Of a stretch of DNA of 50,786 bases, positions 14,718-23,380 are shown in pieces. The translations under genes were made by a program, and so were the position numbers. The notes beneath the pieces are model-generated. The model was not told the DNA's origin. It did not search any database and saw nothing but the letters and a program-made list of their open reading frames with translations. The stretch lies in assembly GCA_021817345.1 (NCBI GenBank), contig JAKAVC010000046.1:1-50786 (forward strand). Direction: 5' to 3'. The stretch's first letter is position 1. Each line of letters opens with the position of its first letter. Source of the stretch: Deltaproteobacteria bacterium (GTDB lineage Bacteria; Desulfobacterota; Binatia; Binatales; Binataceae).

Positions 14718-15767
14718 CTACCAGCGCAGCAGAATCAGTTCCGAGCAGAACCCCGGCCCCATCGCGCCCACCAGGCCCATCGTGCCGGGAGCGGGGCGAT
14801 GATGCTCCATCGTTTCCTCCAGAACGCCGAGGACGGAGCCCGACGACAGATTGCCGACGCGATCCAGGCACTCCCACGAAAGCCGCAATTCGCCCTCGTA
14901 AAGGCCAAGCGCCTCTTCGACCGCCTGCAGCACCTTGGGACCGCCCGGATGGATGACCCAACTCCCGATATCGCGGCGCGTCAGCCCGTGGTCGGAGAGA
15001 AACCCGTCCACGTCGGCGCCGAAACGGCCCTTGATGAGCGCGGGAAGCTTCTGCGACAGCACCACGCCGAAACCGTTCTCGGAAATGTCCCATCCCATGA
15101 TGTCCTCGGTTTCGCCGTAGAACATCGAGCGCTGGCCCACGACCTCCGGGCCGTCGCACACGCGCTTTCCGCCTTCGACCACCGCCGCGACCGCGCCGTC
15201 GGCGAACAAGCCCATCGCTATAAGATTGACCGTCGATACGTCGTCCTTGCGCATCGTGAGCGAGCAAAGCTCGACCGAAAGCGCAACCGCGACCTGCTCG
15301 GGATATGCCTTCACGTAATCCGCGGCGCGCGTCAGTCCGACCGCACCGCCGACGCATCCAAGCCCGAAGATCGGCGTGCGCTTCACGTCCGACCTGAGAC
15401 CCATCGCGTTGATCAGCCGGGCGTCCAGCGAGGGGCTGGCGATGCCGGTTATCGATACAAGGTAAAGGGCGTCAACCTCACGGCGCGTCAGATGCGCGCG
15501 CTCTAGCGCGGTGTCGATCGCCGCGGCGCCAAGCTTCTGGCCCACCTCGAACCACGCTCTGTTGGTTTCGCCAAAGGTGCTGAACTTCTCGTATTGCGCG
15601 AAAGGAAAAGCAAGGTGACGCTGGCTCACCCCGGTGCGCGAATGGAGCCGTTCGAGAAGTCCCGGCCGTTCCAGCTTATCGCCCCAGTATCGTTTCAACG
15701 CATCAGTGATTGCTTCCTGAGTATATGTATACTCGGGAAACGCACTGGCTACACTTGTTATTCTCAT
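14718..15767 (-). CDS. Type III polyketide synthase
   Basis: A 349-residue chalcone/stilbene-synthase-fold enzyme that extends an acyl-CoA starter with malonyl-CoA units. The catalytic triad is present: Cys138 in FGLGCVGGAVGL, His273 in WVIHPGGPKVL and Asn306 in RVGNLSSGSVL. The product type (alkylpyrone, alkylresorcinol or other) cannot be read from sequence. A long-chain acyl starter is plausible given the YceI neighbour. It is the first gene of a three-gene operon with the flavoprotein and YceI. A 16-bp palindrome at 15719-15734 lies inside codons 12-17. Confidence 0.93.
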   Translation of the reverse strand: MRITSVASAFPEYTYTQEAITDALKRYWGDKLERPGLLERLHSRTGVSQRHLAFPFAQYEKFSTFGETNRAWFEVGQKLGAAAIDTALERAHLTRREVDALYLVSITGIASPSLDARLINAMGLRSDVKRTPIFGLGCVGGAVGLTRAADYVKAYPEQVAVALSVELCSLTMRKDDVSTVNLIAMGLFADGAVAAVVEGGKRVCDGPEVVGQRSMFYGETEDIMGWDISENGFGVVLSQKLPALIKGRFGADVDGFLSDHGLTRRDIGSWVIHPGGPKVLQAVEEALGLYEGELRLSWECLDRVGNLSSGSVLGVLEETMEHHRPAPGTMGLVGAMGPGFCSELILLRW

Positions 15768-16130
15768 TCCTGGTGCCTCAATATAACCGGCGAGTGCTAT
15801 CTGGTGGTTGGGCGGGACCGATGCCCCGATTCTGTGCAGGATCTTCCTGAACTCGCCTTGCGCGGCATTTCGCGACTGTCACGATCCGCTATTCGCGGCC
15901 TCTGATCTGGCGGACCGAGCCGTTAGACGAGCCCCCGCGGACCGTTATTCATCGCCGGTGCGGACGTTAGTTTCACTGTGACCCAGATCATCCGCGAAGC
16001 AATCCCAATTAACATGAAGATGGGGCGGCATGAAAGCAAGGGAATAAATGACGCGGATACGATTTTGCGATTCATTCTCAAAGTGGGGCTCGCGCATACT
16101 TCGTTACAACCCCGATGATCCTCGCGATAG
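15768..16130. other. Divergent promoter region, no supported gene
   Basis: These 363 nt lie between the PKS operon and the ABC transporter genes. The 81-residue minus-strand frame at 15923-16168 lacks any recognisable domain and overlaps the ABC gene, so it is not called. Confidence 0.5.
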
Positions 16131-17132
16131 ATGCCGCAGTTGTGCCTAAACCCCGCTTCGGGCAACATCGGAACTGTGCTTGCCCCCCAAGGGATTGTTG
16201 ATGTCGTCGGCCTCGCAAAGAGCTACGGCTCACGGCTTGTGCTCCACGATTTGAGCTTCAGCGTAAGGGCCGGCGAAGTCGTGGGCCTGCTCGGCCCCAA
16301 CGGCGCCGGCAAGACTACAACCTTGTCGATCCTGGCGACCTTGCGCGGCGCCGACGCGGGCACGGTCCGCATCGCGGGATTCGATTTGCGCGCGCGCCCC
16401 GGGGCGATCCGGCGCAAACTCGGCTTCGTTCCCCAGGCTATCGCGCTCTACCCCTCGCTCAGCGCGTATCAAAACCTCGATTTGTTCGCGCGCGTTCAGG
16501 GACTCTCCGCAAGCGAGGCGCGCCGCTCGTGCGCTGCGGCGCTCGAGGAGGTTGAACTTTCCGACCGCGCCAATGACCCGGTCGCCACACTTTCAGGCGG
16601 AATGAAACGGCGGCTCAACCTGGCGTGCGGAGTCGTTCATCGGCCTGAGGTTCTTCTGCTCGATGAGCCGACGGTTGGGGTCGATCCGCAGTCGCGCGAA
16701 AAGATTCTCAAGACCATCCGCGCTCTCGCCCGCGCGGGCGCAACCGTTATCTACAGCACGCACTACATGGATGAGGTCGAGCGGATCTGCGACCGCGTGC
16801 TTCTCATCGATCGCGGACGGCTCGTCGCGGCAGGAACGGTCGCCGAGGTGGTCGCGCTGGCGGGCGAGCATCCGCGTATCGAAATAACCTTCGAGCGGGA
16901 ACCGCCGCCCAACTGGTGCGCGAGGCCGTTGCTCTCGGTCAATTCCGTTGCCGGCGCCGAGCGCAACAAGGTCGAGCTCAAGCTCGACAATCTTTCGCAG
17001 GTGCGCGAAGTGCTCGAACAGGCGCGCGCCGCGGGCGGCCGCGTGCTCGAGTTCAGCGTTCACAGCCCGAATCTTTCCGACGCCTTCATGACTCTTACCG
17101 GGCGCGCGCTCCGCGATGCGGAGCCGGCCTAA
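16131..17132 (+). CDS. ABC-2 type exporter, ATP-binding subunit
   Basis: A 333-residue ATPase: Walker A GPNGAGKTT (about 55-63), Q-loop FVPQAIALYPSL, signature LSGGMKRRLNLA, Walker B VLLLDEPTVGVDP and the H-loop in YSTHYMDE. The C-terminal 90 residues are the accessory domain of NatA/CcmA-like drug or polysaccharide exporters. It is followed after 9 nt by its membrane partner. The N-terminal 18-20 residues before APQGIVDVVGLAKSYG may not be translated, and the start codon is uncertain. It energises export of an unknown substrate, possibly related to the divergent PKS operon (inference). Confidence 0.92.
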   Translation: MPQLCLNPASGNIGTVLAPQGIVDVVGLAKSYGSRLVLHDLSFSVRAGEVVGLLGPNGAGKTTTLSILATLRGADAGTVRIAGFDLRARPGAIRRKLGFVPQAIALYPSLSAYQNLDLFARVQGLSASEARRSCAAALEEVELSDRANDPVATLSGGMKRRLNLACGVVHRPEVLLLDEPTVGVDPQSREKILKTIRALARAGATVIYSTHYMDEVERICDRVLLIDRGRLVAAGTVAEVVALAGEHPRIEITFEREPPPNWCARPLLSVNSVAGAERNKVELKLDNLSQVREVLEQARAAGGRVLEFSVHSPNLSDAFMTLTGRALRDAEPA

Positions 17133-17141
17133 CCGTCTTCG

Positions 17142-18839
17142 ATGTTGCGAACCGTCGCCTTTGTCTTCCGCAACGAATTCCGCCTCTTTGTCCGGGATCG
17201 CGCCGCGCTGTTCATGTTGTTCCTCGCCCCGATCGTCATTATCGCCGTGGCCGGCTTTTCCCTCGGCGCGATGTATGGCGCGCCGAGCCGGCGCGTTTAC
17301 GTTATTCCGCTCGTCAACCACGACCATGGCGCGATTGCGGCGGCGATTGTGCGGGGCCTTTCGCACCGGGGCGCGCTTCGTTTGTCCGAGCAGCCCGACC
17401 TCGATTCCTCCCTCTCATTCGTGGCCCGTCGCGACGACGCGCCGATGGCGATAGTCATTCCCGCCGGAACGACCGCGGCCTTCGAGTCGGGCAAAACCGC
17501 ACTGGTTCGTGTCTATATCGATCCGGTCAAGCGCATCCAGGCGTCCGCGATCGAACTGCAGTTGAGCCGGCTCTCGCGTCAAATTGCCGCGACGGCCCGG
17601 CGCCGCGCCCAGAAAGCGCTGGCGAAGCGGACCGCCGATCTGCGCGCGCAACTCGATCGGATCGTCGCGCGGACCCGCGCGATACAATCCGAGTTCGCCG
17701 AATTCGAACGCACCCTGAAGGGCTCGCGCGCCGAGCTTGCCTCAGCGATGGCCCGGCGAATGAGGGCCCGGATGAAGACCCTGCGTGAGAGTGTCCAGGC
17801 GGCAATCGAACGTTCGGCTTCAGCGCAAAAGGCACAGCTTCGGGGCGAGCTTGCGCGCAAGCAGGCCGCGGTAGCCGCAGTCGTCACCTACCTTGGCCAG
17901 CTTCAATCGAGCAAGCGCGAATTCGAGCGCTGGTTTGCGAGCCTCAAGACGATGGCCGGCTCGCATGCCTCCGAGATTCCGCCGCCGCCGCGATTTCCCG
18001 CGCCGCCTTCCGATAGAGTGCTTGCGGAACTTTCCCGTCCGCTTTCCGTCTCGATCCACACTCCGACGATTCCCGCGCTCAAGCCCGTCTTCGACGCGAG
18101 CGAACTTCCGCCGCTCGCCGTGCCCGCGGCACCGCGGTTCTCGCTCGACGTCGGCCGCCTGCTTCCCGCCGAAACTCCCGTTCTGCCGGGACAGTTCGGA
18201 TGGCGCGAGCGCTCGCTAGCCGGACCCAGCGCCACGGTGAACAGCTTCGATCAATACGTGCCCGGCTTCGGCGTCACTTTTCTGCTGCTCGACGTCGTGT
18301 GGGGCGTATCGGTGGGTTTAATCGACGAGCGCGACTGGGGAACACTCGAACGCCTGCGCGCCAGCGGAGCCTCGCTTGTCGGGATGATGGTCGGCAAGCT
18401 TTCGTCGCGCTTCGTGGTCGGGTTCATTCAGATGGTCGTGCTGTTCGCGGTCGGATGGGCACTGTTCGGCGTGGAGCTTGGACGCAGCCCCGCGATGCTG
18501 CTGCTGCCGACCGCCGCGATAGCGTTTGCAGCCGCCGCCTTCGGCCTGGTGATCGCCTGTATCACCCAGACGCGCGATTCGGTCCTGCCGATCGGCGCGG
18601 TCGCCGCGATGTCGATGTCGGCGATAGGCGGATGCTGGTGGCCGCTCGGGTTCGAGCCGCAATGGATGCGCGCGATTGCGCAGTGGATGCCGACGACGTG
18701 GACGATGCAGGCCTACAATGATCTGATGATTCGCGGACTTGCGCCGTCCAGCGCCGTCGTCCCCGCGGCGGCAACGCTCGGTCTCGGAACGCTCTTTCTG
18801 CTGATCGGAATCGTCGGTTCGCCGCGGATCTATAAATGA
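17142..18839 (+). CDS. ABC-2 type exporter permease with long extracytoplasmic coiled coil
   Basis: A 565-residue membrane subunit. The first membrane segment is at about residues 20-42. A large extracytoplasmic region (about 45-350) follows, with an Arg/Ala-rich helical stretch around 130-265 that looks like a coiled coil, then a Pro-rich linker. The last 200 residues hold five membrane segments, including WGVSVGLIDERDWGTLERLR, the ABC-2 signature loop. Such inserted periplasmic domains occur in YhgE/Pip-like and drug-efflux permeases. It pairs with the upstream ATPase and converges on the haem-binding lipoprotein gene (15-nt gap). Confidence 0.88.
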   Translation: MLRTVAFVFRNEFRLFVRDRAALFMLFLAPIVIIAVAGFSLGAMYGAPSRRVYVIPLVNHDHGAIAAAIVRGLSHRGALRLSEQPDLDSSLSFVARRDDAPMAIVIPAGTTAAFESGKTALVRVYIDPVKRIQASAIELQLSRLSRQIAATARRRAQKALAKRTADLRAQLDRIVARTRAIQSEFAEFERTLKGSRAELASAMARRMRARMKTLRESVQAAIERSASAQKAQLRGELARKQAAVAAVVTYLGQLQSSKREFERWFASLKTMAGSHASEIPPPPRFPAPPSDRVLAELSRPLSVSIHTPTIPALKPVFDASELPPLAVPAAPRFSLDVGRLLPAETPVLPGQFGWRERSLAGPSATVNSFDQYVPGFGVTFLLLDVVWGVSVGLIDERDWGTLERLRASGASLVGMMVGKLSSRFVVGFIQMVVLFAVGWALFGVELGRSPAMLLLPTAAIAFAAAAFGLVIACITQTRDSVLPIGAVAAMSMSAIGGCWWPLGFEPQWMRAIAQWMPTTWTMQAYNDLMIRGLAPSSAVVPAAATLGLGTLFLLIGIVGSPRIYK

Positions 18840-18854
18840 AAAGCGCAAGTGCGA

Positions 18855-19355
18855 TTAATGCGCGGCAACCGGCGTCACATTCGACGCCCACTGCACCACT
18901 ATGTGCCTCTGTTCCGCGTTCGGCTCGGCGGCGGGATGCAGGAACTCATAATCCCGCGGCGGCATCGAGCCGTCCTCGACCGCCTTCGCGATCGCCTTCA
19001 TCTCTTCGTGCTTTCTTTTCGCGTCGTAACTGTTCCATTCGGAGAAATCCAAAGCCTTGCGTGCGTCACCCGCGCCGAACAGGTATGACGGCGCAAGCTT
19101 CGCATTCCAGGGCGGCGCTGCCTGCTCGGAATGGCAGTCATAGCAGGAGTTGTCGAGCACCGTCTGCACCTCCGGATCGGAGCTCACCGGGCCGGAGCTG
19201 CGGGCGCTTGCGGTCATCATCGGCGGATTCGTATTGCTGCTGGAGCATCCGGAAATCGGAATTGCCGCGAGCAGTCCCACGGCGAGGAACGATATCCCGA
19301 ACCGCCGCGCCGCACGCGTCATAACCGGCATACAATTGGACGTGAAACGACCCAT
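18855..19355 (-). CDS. Haem-binding lipoprotein (cytochrome-like CxxCH domain)
   Basis: A 166-residue protein with a lipoprotein signal (hydrophobic FGISFLAVGLLAAIPISGC, lipobox ISGC at 34-37) and one haem c attachment site, CYDCH, in LDNSCYDCHSEQAAPPWN. The following APPW and ALDFSEWNSY residues are typical of the haem-binding (Haem_bd) domain family. The start at 19355 is chosen for its AAGGAGAG ribosome binding site 8 nt upstream. The longer frame to 19496 has none. It is likely a periplasmic electron carrier or haem sensor anchored in a membrane. It is divergent from the aminotransferase gene. Confidence 0.85.
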   Translation of the reverse strand: MGRFTSNCMPVMTRAARRFGISFLAVGLLAAIPISGCSSSNTNPPMMTASARSSGPVSSDPEVQTVLDNSCYDCHSEQAAPPWNAKLAPSYLFGAGDARKALDFSEWNSYDAKRKHEEMKAIAKAVEDGSMPPRDYEFLHPAAEPNAEQRHIVVQWASNVTPVAAH

Positions 19356-19499
19356 CGAAAAACTCTCCTTGCGACAGGAAGCGGCGAACCGAACCCGCCT
19401 GCGCATGGCTCGGCCTGCGCTTGACCGGCCCGTTTTGCTCTCCATACCATGCCAGAAGTCGTAACAGGCCGGAAACCATACACCGGCGAGAAGCAAATA

Positions 19500-20873
19500 A
19501 TGGCCATATCAGCACCGGTCACGCAGGCTGACGAAGCTTCCAGGCTTTACGAGAAGTTCGTCAATCCACAGTGGGTTAAACTTCTTGACGTCCTACAGAT
19601 GAACGTCCAGTACGCGCGATGCGTCGGGTGCGAACTCGTCACCACCGACGGACGGCGGATGCTCGACTTCAACTCGGGCTACTGCGTTCACAATGCCGGC
19701 CACAACCATCCGAAAATAAAGGCCGCGCTGAGAGCCGAGCTCGACGGCGACGGCCCCGCGATGCTTCAGAGCAACGTCTCGGAACTGGCGGGCGTGCTGG
19801 GCGCGCGGTTATGCGAGCGCGCGGGAGGCCTGCTCACCAAGGCGTTCTTTGCAAGCTCGGGCAGCGAGGGCGTCGAGACCGCGATCAAGTTCGCGCGCGC
19901 GCATACGGGGCGTTCCGCGATGCTCTCGGCGACCGGCAGCTTTCACGGGCTTACCTGCGGCGCGCTTTCGCTGATGTCCGACCGCTTCTGGAAAGACGGC
20001 TTCGAGCCGCTTCTGCCCGATGTCGAGACGGTCGCGTTCGGCGATCTGGAAGAACTTGCGAAAAAGCTTGCCGGCAAACGCTTCGCGGCCTTTGTGGTCG
20101 AGCCGATCCAGGTCGAAGGCGGGCTTCGGATTCCCAACGGAAACTATCTGAAGCGCGCGCAGGAGCTATGCCGCCGATACGGCACGCTGTTCGTCCTCGA
20201 CGAGGTCCAGACCGCCTTTTACCGCACCGGCCCGTTCCTCGCCGCCCATCACTTCGGCGTCGAGCCGGACATGGTGGTTCTCGCCAAGGCTCTAAGCGGC
20301 GGCCTGATACCGGTCGGCGCGGTCCTGATGTCCGACGCGGTATGCAATTCGGTATACAGCTCGTTGCGCCGCGCGATAGTGCATACCTCGACCTACAGCG
20401 AGAACTCGCTTGCGATGCGTGCGGGCCTTGCAAGCCTCGACGTGCTCGAAGAGGAACGGCTCGGAGAGCGCGCAACCGCGATGGGCGACAAGCTGCGCGC
20501 CCTTCTCAGGGAACGGCTTTCCGGCTACGAGATGGTCCGCGACGTGCGCGGCGCCGGGATGCTGACGGGAGTCGAATTCCACGCGGCGAAACGGCTTCGG
20601 CTTCGGGTTCCTTTCGAGGCGTTCGCGCGAATCCATCCCGCGATGTTCGGCCAGGTGCTGGTGATGCGGCTTTTCCGGGACAAGGGGATGCTGACGCAGA
20701 TCTGCGGCAACAACTTCATGGTGCTGAAGGTCGCGCCGCCGCTGATAGTCGAGGAGCGGCATCTCGAAGAGTTTGCCGCCGCGCTCGGCGATATCGTCAA
20801 CCTGATGCATTCGGGCGGCGGGTTCTGGTCGGAAGCGCTCGGGATGGCCCGCCGCGTGCTCGGCTCGATCTGA
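19500..20873 (+). CDS. Class III PLP-dependent aminotransferase
   Basis: A 457-residue enzyme from MAISAPV, with an upstream in-frame ATG at 19449 as the alternative. Fold-type I motifs: SGYCVHNAGHNHP, the FFASSGSEGVETAIKFARAH phosphate site, the FVVEPIQVEGGLRIP and LFVLDEVQTAFYRTG region, and the PLP lysine in LAKALSGGLIPVG. The family includes ornithine, putrescine and acetylornithine aminotransferases. From memory the NPQWVKLLD and CVHNAGHNHP segments resemble HpnO, the hopanoid side-chain aminotransferase, but no other hopanoid gene is in the window, so the substrate is open. Confidence 0.88.
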   Translation: MAISAPVTQADEASRLYEKFVNPQWVKLLDVLQMNVQYARCVGCELVTTDGRRMLDFNSGYCVHNAGHNHPKIKAALRAELDGDGPAMLQSNVSELAGVLGARLCERAGGLLTKAFFASSGSEGVETAIKFARAHTGRSAMLSATGSFHGLTCGALSLMSDRFWKDGFEPLLPDVETVAFGDLEELAKKLAGKRFAAFVVEPIQVEGGLRIPNGNYLKRAQELCRRYGTLFVLDEVQTAFYRTGPFLAAHHFGVEPDMVVLAKALSGGLIPVGAVLMSDAVCNSVYSSLRRAIVHTSTYSENSLAMRAGLASLDVLEEERLGERATAMGDKLRALLRERLSGYEMVRDVRGAGMLTGVEFHAAKRLRLRVPFEAFARIHPAMFGQVLVMRLFRDKGMLTQICGNNFMVLKVAPPLIVEERHLEEFAAALGDIVNLMHSGGGFWSEALGMARRVLGSI

Positions 20874-20966
20874 GCGCGCAGGCCGGGAAGCGGTTGGCGC
20901 GATGTTGTGCCGCGGCGGTAACGTCCACGGCGGGAAAAGCGGTCGGCGCAAAGCCCGGCCAACGGT

Positions 20967-21683
20967 TCAACCCTTCCTGGTTGCGCTTATCGCGATGAAT
21001 GCGGCGCCGAAGGTAGTGACTCGGCCCAGCATCGGATCGATCGATTTCATCGCGCGCGCCATCCGGGCGAATCGGGGATAGTAAACGCCGCCCCGCACGC
21101 GTTCCACGCTGAGCCCCGCACGCGTCACGAGGGCGCTGAGTTCGCGCGCGGTCGTGAAGCGCGCGTTTTTCCAAAGCTCCTGACCTAACCAGGCGCGGAT
21201 GCGTCGCGAAGCCGCCCACGTGCTCCATCTGCCAAGCTCGCCGATAACGAGGCGGCCGCCGGGTTTGAGTATCCGCGCCAGTTCCCCTATCGCGCGCGCT
21301 CTCTGTTCCACGAAACTGAGAACCGTGACCGTACTTGCCAAATCGAAGCTTCGATCGTGGAACGGAAGCTCTTCGGCGCGCGCCAGCATATAACGCGTTC
21401 CGCCGCCGCTCTCGGTTGCGGCGCGCGAGGCCGCCTTTGCGATCATGCGCGGGTCCGGATCGCATCCGATGACGAACGATGCTCCCCGGCGGTGGAATTC
21501 GCTTGCGAGAGTTCCGTCGCCGCATCCCACATCGAGAACGATTTTGCCCGCCAGAGGCCCGCAAAGATTGAGAATCAGCTCCTGTTCCAGCGACTCGGTA
21601 ATCGCGCCGAGCGTGGACGTGCGCCACTCGGCGTAGGCGTCGGGACCGACTTCGCCAGCGGCCCTTGAATCGCGGCTATGCAA
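20967..21683 (-). CDS. Class I SAM-dependent methyltransferase
   Basis: A 238-residue cytoplasmic methyltransferase with SAM motif I VLDVGCGDGTLASEF, acidic motif II GCDPDPRMI, motif III LPFHDRSFDLASTVTVLSF and post-motif LKPGGRLVIGELGRW. This is the ubiquinone/menaquinone-type Methyltransf_11 fold, but the acceptor cannot be told from sequence. It converges with the aminotransferase gene (93 nt apart). The thiamine-binding protein gene on the same strand lies 12 nt upstream, so they may form an operon. Confidence 0.88.
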   Translation of the reverse strand: MHSRDSRAAGEVGPDAYAEWRTSTLGAITESLEQELILNLCGPLAGKIVLDVGCGDGTLASEFHRRGASFVIGCDPDPRMIAKAASRAATESGGGTRYMLARAEELPFHDRSFDLASTVTVLSFVEQRARAIGELARILKPGGRLVIGELGRWSTWAASRRIRAWLGQELWKNARFTTARELSALVTRAGLSVERVRGGVYYPRFARMARAMKSIDPMLGRVTTFGAAFIAISATRKG

Positions 21684-21695
21684 AGACGCGTCTCA

Positions 21696-21944
21696 TCAGC
21701 CCGGAACCGGGCAAGCGTTGGAAACGGTTACCGTCATCACGACCTGACCGGAAGCGGCGGCTTTGGCGAAAGCCTCAGCGAGGGCGTCGAAGATGGCGCG
21801 CGTTTCCCCTGTTACCGTGGTGCTCATGGGACCGACCTGCGGAGCCAAACCATGTTCTTCAAAAGCGATTTGCACGGACTTCACGGCGGGCGCGAGATGC
21901 TCCTGTCGCAGCGGATAGATACTGACCTGCGCGCTGATCGTCAT
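21696..21944 (-). CDS. MTH1187/YkoF-family thiamine-binding protein
   Basis: An 82-residue single-domain protein (MTISAQVSIYPLRQEHLAPA, then GPMSTTVTGETRAIFDALAEAF and VVMTVTVSN) matching the DUF77 ferredoxin-like family that binds thiamine or hydroxymethylpyrimidine. An AAGGAGAG ribosome binding site lies 9 nt before the ATG. Cytoplasmic. Family members often sit beside thiamine-precursor transport or salvage genes, but none is visible here, and no TPP riboswitch-like sequence was noticed upstream. Confidence 0.85.
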   Translation of the reverse strand: MTISAQVSIYPLRQEHLAPAVKSVQIAFEEHGLAPQVGPMSTTVTGETRAIFDALAEAFAKAAASGQVVMTVTVSNACPVPG

Positions 21945-21961
21945 GGGCGGGGCTCTCCTTT

Positions 21962-22110
21962 TCAGCCTGAACGTTGGGCGGAGGGTTTGAGCGCGTGGCG
22001 ATCGAGGCTTCCCACCATCATTCCTTCTTCATCCGCGACAGCCGCAACAATGTCTCCAAAAGGCCCATGAAGGCTCATCCGGTTTCCGCCCGGCGATGCA
22101 AATCCGCGGA
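21962..22110 (-). pseudogene. Possible C-terminal remnant of a carbon-nitrogen hydrolase
   Basis: The last 50 or so codons of a minus-strand frame read FFRGFASPGGNR, then SLHGPFGDIVAAVADEEGMM and VGSLDRHAL. This resembles the end of nitrilase-superfamily proteins (G-S-x-I-x-DP-x-G-x-I pattern followed by a short acidic turn). No catalytic Glu-Lys-Cys region is found upstream, where the frames turn to low-complexity Arg/Ser. It lies 17 nt upstream of the thiamine-binding gene. The match is short and may be chance. Confidence 0.25.
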
Positions 22111-22458
22111 AAAATATCATTTTGGCGTCGGCACATTGGATACCCAGCCAACCTGTGATCGGGAGCAAGCAGAACTTGTGCCTGTCCCCGCTGCTCCTTC
22201 GTTCTGCTCTGAAGCGTCGGCGCGCTCGGCGCCGCGGCACCGGATCATGCGCGGCGAAGCGCCGCGAGCGTGGGTGCCCGTGGCCTTCGCTGTGCGGCTT
22301 GAGAAGCGATGTGTGCGTCCGAAAGTCACACCGCCCCTCCCTCAGGCATCAGCTCTTCGGGATTCTGTAGTGCGTTCACACCGCTCGACGAACGTGGCGG
22401 TTGGCACGGCTAATGCCTTCATAATGGTTGAAAATAACAGCCCAAGGAGGAATTCGTC
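22111..22458. other. Intergenic stretch without a supported gene
   Basis: About 350 nt with no convincing coding frame. The rightmost part holds the leader and AAGGAGG ribosome binding site of the membrane protein gene at 22459. Confidence 0.5.
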
Positions 22459-22848
22459 ATGGACGCAAGAATCGCGGCGAATCTTAAGATGGTGCCCGCT
22501 GAGCGCGAGGAGAGCTTTGTGAAACGCTTGCGCGAGGTGGAAAAAGAACTGTTGCGCGCGGCTGCTGTGGCAATGGTTGCTGCGATTTGGCTCGTAATTC
22601 CGGTCGGTGCCTTGTCCGGCATGTACTACGTGACTGGCTCGGCCGTCGCGCCGCTTATTCTGGCGGGCGGATTTGCCATCCTGGTGGCAGCCAATTACCT
22701 GCTGCTGAGCCGGATGCTTGTTGCATGGGCGGAACTGGGTTCCGAACTGTCAGTCGGCGCAGTGACTGAGGTCGCGCAGCGTCCAGCGATTGCGCGGCCG
22801 GCTGGTAAAATCCGCACGGAGGCCGAAATTTACCACACTGCGGCCTGA
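22459..22848 (+). CDS. Small two-segment membrane protein of unknown function
   Basis: A 129-residue protein with a strong AAGGAGG ribosome binding site. An N-terminal charged helix (residues about 12-33, EREESFVKRLREVEKELLR) precedes two membrane segments (about 34-56 and 62-84), and a soluble tail follows. No known family is recognised. It lies 64 nt upstream of a ferritin-like gene on the same strand and may be co-transcribed with it. Confidence 0.7.
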   Translation: MDARIAANLKMVPAEREESFVKRLREVEKELLRAAAVAMVAAIWLVIPVGALSGMYYVTGSAVAPLILAGGFAILVAANYLLLSRMLVAWAELGSELSVGAVTEVAQRPAIARPAGKIRTEAEIYHTAA

Positions 22849-22912
22849 GGTTGGCGGACGAACGGCGGGACATGCTTAACACGGAGGCCACGGCCGGCCC
22901 GGAGGGATTTTG

Positions 22913-23380
22913 ATGTCCGATGAAACGTCGGATGCTCGCGTGCTGGAAGAAGCGCTCGACGACGAATATCGTGCCTGGGCGACCTATGAACAGGTGATTC
23001 GCGACCTCGGGCCGGTACTGCCGTTCACCAGAATCCTGGCGTCCGAGCAGCGTCATATCGACGCGCTGCGCTCGCTGTTCGAACGTTACGGTTTGGTGGT
23101 GCCGGAAAATACCTGGCTCGGAAACGTCCCGCGATACGCCAGCCTGCGCGAGGCTTGCGAGGCAGGAGCGGCGGCTGAAGTAGCCAATGGCAGGATGTAC
23201 GACCGTCTGCTCGGAGCAACCGCGACTGAGGAGATCCTGCGGGTCCTGCGCAACTTACGCGATGCGTCGCAGCAGCGTCACCTGCCGGCCTTTCAGCGAT
23301 GCGCGGAGCGCGCCGCCGATGCTGCCGGAGCCCGTCACGCAATGGGCCGGCGGCACTCGCGGCGAACAGGCCGCTCATGA
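22913..23380 (+). CDS. Ferritin-like DUF2202-type protein
   Basis: A 155-residue helical protein. DEYRAWATYEQVIRDLG and EQRHIDALRSLFERYG carry Glu and His residues spaced as in ferritin-like four-helix di-iron proteins, and SQQRHLPAFQRC gives the last helix. It resembles the DUF2202 family, probably iron-binding, though the reaction is unknown. The start at 22913 has GGAGG 7 nt upstream. Its stop overlaps the ATG of the next frame (ATGA). Confidence 0.82.
   Translation: MSDETSDARVLEEALDDEYRAWATYEQVIRDLGPVLPFTRILASEQRHIDALRSLFERYGLVVPENTWLGNVPRYASLREACEAGAAAEVANGRMYDRLLGATATEEILRVLRNLRDASQQRHLPAFQRCAERAADAAGARHAMGRRHSRRTGRS

Noticed and set aside
14151..15506. 451-aa plus-strand frame
   Set aside because: Antisense of the type III PKS and flavoprotein; composition typical of a GC-rich shadow.
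15719..15734. Perfect palindrome GAGTATATGTATACTC
   Set aside because: It lies inside codons 12-17 of the PKS gene, encoding a Tyr-Thr-Tyr-Thr run, so it is probably coding coincidence. A downstream start that would free it is not supported.
15923..16168. 81-aa minus-strand frame
   Set aside because: Unrecognised, overlaps the ABC transporter gene start and has no ribosome binding site.
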